Source: Sthenelais limicola (Eukaryota; Annelida; Polychaeta; Phyllodocida; Sigalionidae). From it: a stretch of DNA of 64,000 nt. Below the pieces are notes generated by a model. It ran no database searches. It worked only from the letters and a program-made list of their open reading frames with translations, and was not told where the DNA came from. The position numbers and the translations under genes are program-made. The stretch's first letter is position 1. Each line of letters opens with the position of its first letter. The stretch covers positions 28,092,873 to 28,156,872 of the forward strand of contig OW804102.1 in assembly GCA_942159475.1 (NCBI GenBank), given 5' to 3'. Below are positions 55,635 through 64,000 of this stretch, in pieces.

Positions 55635-56914
55635 GTTAGTTGATGTAACTCCATAAAAAGCTAAAGTGCATGTAATATGGGCGCTGGGTACTATAAATAA
55701 ACCATATAAAGTGTTTTGACTGCCTCTATGTTGAATGTACATATTCACTGTGCCCACACCTACTTCTATGTGGTGAGGTAAAATGGGATTCAGAGGTTTC
55801 AGTTCATGAACGTTTTCTAGGTTTTAGCACCATTTTCATTCACATGGGCTCCTTATTCATATGTTTGTGGAGGCATACAACACCAAGGGATGCTGTAATA
55901 ACTGTTACTTCAGGCTGTGTGGAAGTAAAGAGTGTGGAAATGTTTTTATTATTTTTAGGGAAGATGTACCATGTTTGTGTGGTACAGAAATCATTCAGTC
56001 GCTTTACACTCATTGTCACCTCATCGCTAGTAAATTTAGAAACTTTTTAAAACTAATGTCATCATGACAATAATGATGAAATCCTTATGATCTAATATTG
56101 ATTATGATCTCTGATGATTATTTTCATCCATGTCCGATGTATCTAAATACAGAAACACACATGTAAACAATGTCCCCCTTGATGAGGTAAAGCAGAGATG
56201 AGGTAAAGCGGTTGTCGTGATTGGTGTAGCCACAGTGATAATGATTTTCTAGTCTGTCTAAACTCAAGTGCTTAAACGATCATTTTCTCGTGAAATACTG
56301 CTCATCTGTAAAGTAGTAACTTCACCAATGCGGTTTTTACCTTACGGCTGATCTTGTCCGGCTATCGCCTTATAGAAAACCAATCATGCCGGAATAGAGA
56401 ACCGTATCTGCCGCAAGAACTAAACACTTGGTGAAGATCTAGCATTAAAGACTTTTCATTCATCACAAAATCAAACATATAAAACTTGTTGGTTTCTAAA
56501 ACCATCAAACACCATCTAGCCCTTGATAAACATGAAACATAAGAAAGCTAGGTATAGAGACGCAACGATAGTTAGCCAAGTAGAGTTGAAGGTGTAAAAA
56601 CAGTGATAAATAGTGGAAGAAAGGCCTTTGTGACGGCGGGCTGAGGATGATCAGAGTCGGGACAAAGACTTTACCACCTCCGGGTGCAAGTACAAGGAGT
56701 CTTGGCTGTAGTGATTAGATGTATGGAGCAGTTAGACAAGCTTGTCTGGCATCGGGGACCGCCCATAGCCGCTGATGAATAGTGTCTCCACTGCTCACTA
56801 GGGGGCGAGTAGGTAGAGCATGAGGAGCAAGGGGCCAGATGCTTTGCTATGGTAACACATATTGCATGAAGAGGGGGGAGGGTGGCTTCTAGGGTGGTAG
56901 AATAATCAGGAGAT
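55635..56914. other. Unassigned stretch
   Basis: Two overlapping frames at 55844-56067 (+) contain Cys-rich words but no domain I can name. The segment 56630-56830 is GC-richer. No gene is supported. Confidence 0.35.
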
Positions 56915-56916
56915 GT

Positions 56917-57187
56917 GCAAATGGTGGTACATATGGGTTAATAGGCGAGTTAGTGATTCTTGATATTCAAACTATTGTTAAAATATAAATTGAAATACTT
57001 CTAATATTTATGGGCTTTTTTTTGTATAAAAAGAAAGCTTATTCATGCACATGGTGGTACATAATTATGGGTTATCATCATTAATACAGAATGTATTCGA
57101 TTATTGGCATTGAAACTATTTATCTAATTATAAATTGAAATATTGCGACTATTTATCTTTTTTGGTATAAAAGAAAGCTGATTTATA
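56917..57187 (+). repeat. Degenerate tandem duplication, about 128 bp unit, 2 copies
   Basis: GGTGGTACATATGGGTTAAT near 56923 and GGTGGTACATAATTATGGGT near 57051 start similar blocks. Each continues with a TATAAATTGAAATA segment and a TATAAAARGAAAGCT segment. Confidence 0.75.
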
Positions 57188-57329
57188 TATATATGACTTT
57201 CGATCCTTAGATTTAAGTACAACATAGATCTGTTAATATTTGGGACAATTTTATAATATTATGATGTGTACCTTTATTCAGAAGCTAAGACATTTTGCTT
57301 TTGCATTACGACTCGTCGAATGAGGTATG

Positions 57330-57732
57330 ATATGTCATGTGTTAAGGGAAAATGGATATTTTTCAAAGTAGTTCATTGACAAGATCTCTTTTTTGGAATA
57401 TTCTCAATTGGGGGGAACCTAGTGTTGCTAGAAGTATGAATACATCTGCCAAACTTAAAGACTATTGTTCATTATATTCATGCATTTCGAAGCTTATCCT
57501 GGTGTATATTTAGCTACCTTCCTAGAAATTATCCACCCAGAAACATTGCAAACTTTGTTTTGTATACTTATAAAATGTCAAACTTAAAATATAGAAATAC
57601 ATATTAGATGTCCTATTGTTTACCAATGTTTACCACCATTGGAATCGGCTTGATCCCATCTTTTCAAATATGAAGATATCTTAAAATCCCTTTTTTTGCA
57701 ACTTGTGACTCATTTCTCTGTATCGCATCACA
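57330..57732 (+). mobile_element. MITE family A, full-length copy
   Basis: Starts TATGTCATGTGTTAAGGGAA with part of the left TIR deleted. Ends TTGCAACTTGTGACTCATTT then TATCGCATCACA. A short duplication of TTGTTTACCA is present near 57625. Confidence 0.88.
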
Positions 57733-58043
57733 TATTATGATTTACTCGCTCCTTTGCTTGGGTTTTACACTGCATTACTTCTCATTAATTCTACGAAGAA
57801 TATATCTGGGTGTTGCCCACACAGGCCTCAGTAGTTACCACCAAGGGACTAGAGATAGGATCTAACGATGAGAGGACAAGCATCGTACTGTAGGCAGGTG
57901 GGACTAAGTCTAGTGAGGTTTGGTAGGGCTGGTGATGTGGGTTTAGTGACAGGGCCTGACAGTTGGGCTGACAGAAGGCCTGACAGGCTACACGCTAGTA
58001 ACAACTCCAAGGCCAGGCTTAGGCTTCCCAAAGCTACAGCATA
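57733..58043. other. Unassigned spacer
   Basis: Contains a GC-richer patch of GGCCTGACAG repeats (57952-57990). No gene. Confidence 0.4.
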
Positions 58044-58288
58044 CCAGATCATCAGAAAAATGTACAATTGGCAACTTTACACATTAATTAGTCAATTCTG
58101 CTGAATTAGACTGAAAAGGGATGAATACTGATATATATCCAAGTATATTTGGTATTGTGTTGATTATGAATATCTCTTTGGTTATGGTGAACTTCATTTT
58201 GAACCTCATTTCTCTCTTGAATTTTGGGTTTGTTTTTTTTTTAGAAAATTGGTGAAGGCGAAATGTACATTTTCTGACGATCTGACCC
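58044..58288 (+). mobile_element. MITE family B, full-length copy
   Basis: Starts CCAGATCATCAGAAAAATGT and ends AAATGTACATTTTCTGACGA then TCTGACCC. Both ends here carry the TCTGACCC/GATCATC form, so the ends are more symmetric than in other copies. Confidence 0.88.
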
Positions 58289-58603
58289 ATAAAATGTATA
58301 CATGTACTTTAGGCCTCAGAGCAAAAGCCGACCTAAGTATATTTGATAAAGAATAACAACACTGCTGATGAAATAATTATGTGATTAAGAATCAATAAGT
58401 CATTCATATCGATTTTTTCCCGATTGCTTTAGTTCCTTTAGAAAAGAAACGAGCTAAACAACAAACTATGATAATATGAATGATAAAAAACAAATAAACA
58501 ACGAGATATCTTAATCTAATCCAAAATAGATTCCAGTTTTCTGAATCACTGGTAAGAATGAATCTCTAGACTAGTATTCATCGATATTTACACCAAGGAA
58601 AGG

Positions 58604-59040
58604 TAAAAGCTACACTCTCAGTTAAGGTCGGTTAGAAACTGAACATTTTCTACTTTTAGATCCATCCTTTTCCAACCCATCTAAATGCCATTTGACCAAA
58701 GTCTTGGAGGATTTTGTTCAGTTGTTTTTGCTAGAGCGCTTGCTTCTAAAACATCCTAATTTGTATGTGGAGGACCCGCCCGAATCCTTTCATGCGATGG
58801 CTTCACTTATTATCGCTCATCAGTGGCAGTTTTCTCTCAGTGATTAGAAATTCAAATTATTGTAAACGTACCACAGCAGCAGAATGTTGATTCATTCAGT
58901 CTTTGGGACCCGTTCCGTTCTTCAGCTCGTTTTCACCCTATTATAAACCTACATTGTGCCATTTGGTATGAAAAGGTTATGATATGAGTAAATTTGGTAT
59001 GATTTGTTTGGATTTAATAACTGAGAATGTAGCTTTAATT
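58604..59040 (-). mobile_element. Family E element, full length
   Basis: AAAAGCTACACTCTCAGTTA at one end and GAGAATGTAGCTTTAA at the other. Contains CATCCTTTTCCAACCCATCT, GAATCCTTTCATGCGATGG and CCACAGCAGCAGAATGTTGA. Reverse orientation relative to 20221-20575 and about 80 bp longer. Confidence 0.8.
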
Positions 59041-59408
59041 GTCTGTAAATTCACACTGGATAGCAGACCGAGAGAAACACAGGGGAGGAGAAAGGAGAGA
59101 AAGCAGTTAAACCAAAATTCCATTAAATTTCCCAAATTAAAATCAAAACGAATGTTAATCTTGCATTAATGGCCTAATATTAAGCGATTCGCCCAATGAT
59201 CAAAGTAATTATACAATCATCAAGACAAGAAAGAGCAGTAGGGGCATTTAAGCATCACCAGAGCTTTTGTTCAATGTTTAACTTCTCTCATTCCCAATGC
59301 GTGGCCTTTAAATCAATTGTCTTAATTGACACCCATTGTCATTCAATGGATGCTTTTTGTCTTCGTTAAACTAGGATCTCAAACGTTAATGGTTATTTTA
59401 CATTTTAA
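59041..59408. other. Unassigned stretch
   Basis: No feature recognised. Confidence 0.4.
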
Positions 59409-59641
59409 GGGGTTGGACAAATGGTTGGCCTTTTTACCGTAAAAGAGCCAGATTTTTTACCAAATTAGGCTGCAATTTGGTCAATACTAGGTAAATTCGA
59501 GTATATTTGACACTGCATTGATTCTGGCAATATCTGTTTGGTTAGGTTAAACTGTATTTTCAACTTTATTTTCGTCTGATATTTGGGTTATTTGAAAGGA
59601 TGAGTGTGAGTGTGAATTGTGCATTTTTGAAAATCTGACCC
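59409..59641 (+). mobile_element. MITE family B, diverged copy
   Basis: The first 40 bp are hardly recognisable. It then follows GGTCAATACTAGGTAAATTC, GAGTATATTTGACACTGC and TTGGGTTATTTGAAAGGATG and ends GTGCATTTTTGAAAATCTGA then CCC. Confidence 0.75.
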
Positions 59642-59722
59642 AAATATTGAATATTTTCTGTCATCTGGCAGTTGAGTGTGGTCACTGAGAGAGGTATTCT
59701 GTAGTTGTCTGGTATTTCATAT

Positions 59723-59788
59723 AGTGCTGGAAAATTGATTTTATAGTGTTGGAAAGTTGGTTTTATAGTGTTGGAAAGTTGGTTTTAT
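59723..59788 (+). repeat. 22-bp tandem repeat, 3 copies
   Basis: The unit is AGTGTTGGAAAGTTGGTTTT plus AT. The first copy has AGTGCTGGAAAATTGATTTT. Confidence 0.9.
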
Positions 59789-60425
59789 AACTGATGAGAC
59801 CATATTGTTGGGAAGGGTGGCATTAGTCATCTTCAAAGCCAAATAGTTTCATTATAGTTTTGTGGATTTGGTCTGTGAAAGAAAACAACTATGTAAGCTG
59901 TGTACGTGGAGATATAGGGAAGAATAGTGCTTTGGGTGTCTGTTATGTTTGGGAATCAGCAAAAATGCCTTTGTGTCGGTCCCATAGACATCAATAGTAG
60001 ACGGTATAGCGGGCCTGGAATAAAAAGCAGTTTGGGGAGATTGTATTTGTATTGACATTTTTCATCAAATCATGTTTTTTTTTCTGAAGTCAAAGTTTTA
60101 AACAAAAAGACATTTTTCTCATATATAAGTGACATGAACTTCCGCCTGGAGCAGTATGTACCGGGATCTATATGATCTGAATTCCATTTGGTATAAGTCA
60201 GAACAAAAACAGAATAGAATATATATTCTACACTTTCTGCCTGTGGTTCGCCTTTATTCTGAATACTGAAATACACACAATACCTGAAGTTAAATCCAAC
60301 TGCAATTTATAAATTATATTCCTGATTGCCATAGATATATAAACATATTAAAGAGGAAACAATTCAAAATAGAAACTGCTACACTATGAGCAAGGAACCC
60401 ACTATTACGGGAGCCATCCCACAAT
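59789..60425. other. Unassigned stretch
   Basis: No gene or repeat family recognised. Confidence 0.4.
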
Positions 60426-60725
60426 TGTGATGTGTTTCAGGTAAATGAGTCACTATAGTCGCATTAGTCGTACAAATCTATATGCACGGTCTTCGTATGG
60501 AATATATTTACTTACTTTACTGGTAATTATCCATCAAGTAATATTGCAAACATTTTTTTCAAAAACTAAAAACTAAAAATATCAAACTCAAAATATAGAA
60601 ATACTTCTTAGATGTCCTACTGTTTACTATCATTAGAATCGGCTTGATCTCATCTTTTCAAACATGACGATATCTCAAATTCAATTTCTTGCCACTTGTG
60701 ACTCATTTTCCTGAAACACATCACA
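60426..60725 (+). mobile_element. MITE family A with internal deletion
   Basis: Both ends are very well kept: TGTGATGTGTTTCAGGTAAA and TTGTGACTCATTTTCCTGAA to ACACATCACA. About 100 bp after the left TIR are missing. The flanks AATT/AATT would fit a 4-bp duplication if the element begins at GTGATG. Confidence 0.9.
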
Positions 60726-61266
60726 ATTACCTACCGGCATGACAGACCAATAAATCATGCAGCAAGTGCCTCCATCAGCCATACCCACCTTTGTATAGGC
60801 GGGCCGGAGTATAGGCTTCCCACCCAGTGTCAATATGGGCGGCGAGCTATTTCTATGCATAGTGAACATAGATCTCACATAAATCCCGGCTATAAGCTGA
60901 CTTATACCCCGCCAGCCGGCCGCTCCCCTGCTCAGCCTCCGCCGCTTTGTATCTGAACTGAATACCTGGGGGAAGAATGTGCCTATTTTATATTTATTCC
61001 TTAGTTATTTCTCATTAATGGCCTGGCCCTGTTTATGTGTGGGATATCCCTATATTTCCCATATGCTATATGGACAGTGTGTCTTTTATGTTTGTTTTTA
61101 CGTTGTGAATGCCAATTTGTGTGGCAATTGGAAGACGGTGTTTTTGTATTGTTGGAGAGGGATATGTGAGAAGTGGTCATGATATTCTTTTCTTATTCGC
61201 CGGGTCATTGTCTATCTTCACTATATCATCTCCCGTAGCATTATCCCTATTGCAAATGCAAATAAA
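60726..61266. other. Unassigned, partly GC-rich stretch
   Basis: CCGCCAGCCGGCCGCTCCCC lies near 60908. No gene is recognised. Confidence 0.4.
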
Positions 61267-61750
61267 TGTTTTTTTCTGTCTGATATAATATGTAGCATGG
61301 TATAAATTGAAGTATTTTTTCTGTCTGATATAATATGTAGCATGGTATAAATTGAAGTGTTTTTTCTGTCTGATATAATATGTAGCATGGTATAAATTGA
61401 AGTGTTTTTTCTGTCTGATATAATATGTAGCATGGTATCAATTGAAGTGTTTTTTCTGTCTGATATAATATGTAGCATGGTATCAATTGAAGTGTTTTTT
61501 CTGTCTGATATAATATGTAGCATGGTATAAATTGAAGTGTTTTTTCTGTCTGATATAATATGTAGCATGGTATAAATTGAAGTGTTTTTTCTGTCTGATA
61601 CAATATGTAGCATGGTATAAATTGAAGTGTTTTTCTCTGTCTGATATAATATGTAGCATGGTATAAATTGAAGTGTTTTTTCTGTTTGATATAATATGTA
61701 GCATGGTATAAATTGAAGTATTTTTTTCTGTGTGATATAATATGTAGCAT
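61267..61750 (-). repeat. 45-bp minisatellite, about 11 copies
   Basis: The unit carries TCTGTCTGATATAATATGTA then GCATGGTATAAATTGAAGTG and a T-run. The spacing of GTAGCATGG is 45 bp. The minus strand stays open as a 15-residue repeat (MLHIISDRKNTSIYT) because 45 is a multiple of 3. Most changes are in T-run length and TATAAA/TATCAA. Non-coding is the simplest reading. Confidence 0.95.
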
Positions 61751-62400
61751 AGTTAAGGCAGGAAACCTCAGATATTGCATCTAGGGTAATTTGTTTATGT
61801 TTAGGATTAATATCGATAGCATTTCATTATACAAATAATTTACATTAGTTTGCGGATGAATTTAAATGATGGTAATGAGTAGAATGTTGTTCCTCTGCCA
61901 AATCCCCCTCATGTATAACAGCTCATCCTTCCTGTCTTCAGATCCTGACATAAACCTAAAAAGCACAAAAGTGCATAACCTTGGCGCAAATATGGATACA
62001 TATAAATATCCACACCTGTTTTGAGAATATTAACTCACTGTCACTAACTCAATCTTAATTTGAAAAATATGATAATTTAATTCACAGAAATTGAAGAATA
62101 TTTAAGTAAATAGCGACCTTGAAGGAAAGGGTTAATAGAGGGAGTGTCTGGAGGCAGTCTGTTTGACATATTGGACTTGTGTCACTCACAAATAATTGCT
62201 GTTTGTTCAGAAAGCAGTAGAGCTGGCCTCCTCTAAATGATTCCTCACTTCACTTGTCACTCCTGCCAGCGGCTGCCATAGAGTACAGAGTCTCATTATT
62301 TATTGTTAATCCATTTATGCAATAACGTCATATTATTCGTTTTCAGTGGAGTCAATGAACTCACTTTATTTTTGTATTACTTTATTAACAGAAGGATATC

Positions 62401-62404
<4 letters not shown>
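61751..62404. other. Unassigned stretch
   Basis: No feature recognised. Confidence 0.4.

Positions 62405-62455
<51 letters not shown>
62405..62455 (+). repeat. (TA)n microsatellite
   Basis: About 25 uninterrupted TA units. Confidence 0.97.
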
Positions 62456-62457
<2 letters not shown>

Positions 62458-62582
62458 AATTTTTATTCATATAAATCAACAATTACATCATGAAAAGGGC
62501 TTGGTCCTCTAGACGCGTACGCGAGTAGCTCTTCCAGCTAGTCCTTTTTGAACATAGGATTTCAAGATCGACTTTAAATGAC

Positions 62583-62611
62583 GGGTTACATACTGTAATC
62601 AGTACACCATT
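62583..62611 (+). repeat. 29-bp direct repeat, left copy
   Basis: GGGTTACATACTGTAATCAG continues to ACACCATT. It is exactly repeated at 62690-62718, 107 bp downstream. Confidence 0.93.
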
Positions 62612-62689
62612 GTCCCGTGGGACAAAATTAGTGTATACAATCATTGACAATTCCCAGATTTGTATCATTAAACTACATATGATAATAGC

Positions 62690-62718
62690 GGGTTACATAC
62701 TGTAATCAGTACACCATT
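62690..62718 (+). repeat. 29-bp direct repeat, right copy
   Basis: Partner of 62583-62611. The bases between the copies include a GTCCCGTGGGAC palindrome. Confidence 0.93.
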
Positions 62719-64000
62719 ACAGGTTACTGCTGTTAGGATATTATAATACTTGATTGCTTTTGTAGCTCTGGTTTTTACTAGTTAACAGTTATGAACTTGA
62801 GCTCATTAACCTAAGTATACTGGTTAATGTATTACTGGACAATCACATACTTAAAATGTTTCTACAACGGTAACATCGGTATTAATGCAATCATTATGAG
62901 AGATTCCAAGGTAAATAATTAGTTAGTTAGACAATTTACATAGAAATTACAATCAATCATTTATGCGATCTAATAGTTGGATAAGACTTTTTAAGAAAAG
63001 TCACCCCTTCTACTTTTGTAGAATTATATACATATTATAACAATGAAGTAACAGGGATAGGACAATGGAAATGGACGGAATCGATATCTCGATTTTTCAT
63101 TATTTAGGATTTACATACCTTAAGGTGTTAGGTCTCATTTATAGATATTTACTTAAATGAGTTTTCCCTAAAATACAATTTGTAGGGAGGAAGAAATGAC
63201 TTCCTACGTCATTACTGTAACCATATAACACTCTCCTTTTCATGTACAATCATCCTTATGCAGGAACTGATCATTCAACTAACATATGTTTCAACAATAT
63301 CTCAATTCGACACCAACTTCTATTTGAGAGTGAAATTGTATATGAAAGGGAAATAAGAATGAAAAGTGTATATATTTAAGGGTATAATATATCCTTAGAT
63401 ATATACATTTTTTATTCTTATCTACTATATTATAGTAAATATCTGGAGTTTAATTATACACGCATTGCTCTGAAAACAGCGTATCTAGAGTGATGTACGC
63501 ATAGTGCGTATTTCACTAGTGATTTACGTGGGGTTGTCATGGCAACCAATCTGGGTTTTTTTGCTAAGATTACCGGTAAAATCCAAATTTATGACTCGAT
63601 TTTTTTCTATTTTCATGATTGAAAGCATGTATAATAAATCTGTTAACTAACTCGTTGGTTTCAGTCGCTTAGAATATTGCACTCGTTGCTTGGCAACTCG
63701 TGAAATATTCACGCTCCTTCAACCAACTCATTAGATAACCTGTATATATTCTATTGTACTATATGGAACTATATTATATTTGTGGTACTTTTACTCTATC
63801 TATCAGTTACAACCCCTAATTCATATATCAGTAACTCAGTGGAATCAGCAAAACGATGCATTTAATCACCAACTATTTCAATATACGTACCATTACTGTT
63901 GATCTATTTCCCAGCTGGTGCATGCATAATTCATAAATATATGTATAGCCCAGCCTGGGACAATTGAATCTCTTTGAATTGATCCGGGGATATCGGTAAT
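62719..64000. other. Unassigned AT-rich stretch to the window end
   Basis: No gene, RNA gene or named repeat family is recognised. Confidence 0.45.

Noticed and set aside
61221..61780. Repeat-protein frames in the 45-bp array
   Set aside because: Overlapping frames of similar length exist and T-run changes shift between them, so no frame is favoured.

Overview
This window is animal (metazoan) repeat-rich DNA that is AT-rich overall. I find no bacterial-style operons and no host protein-coding gene that I can support. The open reading frames are short, or come from transposons, or are by-products of tandem repeats whose unit length is a multiple of three (39, 42 and 45 bp). The style of the repeats (short TIR elements by the dozen, an Academ-like transposon, a jockey-type LINE) fits a marine invertebrate, possibly a lophotrochozoan such as a mollusc. 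That placement is a guess from repeat style and not from a gene.

The clearest structure lies at 40.2-55.0 kb. Two almost identical 4.7-kb DNA transposons (40954-45659 and 48597-54995) lie in opposite orientation about 2.9 kb apart and form a very large inverted repeat. Each has terminal inverted repeats (TIRs) of about 620 bp and its own 3-bp target duplication (GAT and AAG), so they are two separate insertions. The coding remnant in both belongs to a broken XPG/PIN-nuclease-type transposase that I assign tentatively to the Academ superfamily. Both copies carry the same frameshifts, stops and SINE-like insertion. The left copy sits inside a TIR element that itself splits a MITE. The right copy is split by a 1,684-bp TIR element with a 9-bp duplication (Mutator-like), which contains another 568-bp TIR segment.

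The rest is a background of recurring short elements. I named them by letter: family A (about 400 bp, 14 copies), family B (about 200-240 bp, 16 copies), family C (about 350 bp, 6 copies plus a fragment), family E (TTAA-bounded, 2 full copies plus fragments), family F (about 110 bp foldback, 2 copies) and family G (2 copies). Single foldbacks lie at about 534, 19051, 27045 and 29454.

Tandem repeats include a 42-bp and a 30-bp G-rich minisatellite (10470-11160), a 39-bp array (31788-33168) with higher-order structure, a 45-bp array (61267-61750), a 12-bp array (27205-27264) and microsatellites. Non-LTR retrotransposon remnants are a 5'-truncated reverse transcriptase at 36.8-38.5 kb (+) and a pol tail at 33.3-34.0 kb (-). 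An unusual rearrangement at 11.2-14.1 kb combines an inverted 284-bp duplication, a 59-bp direct repeat and a 29-bp flanking duplication. The window is best read as an intergenic or intronic transposon graveyard with signs of recent activity.
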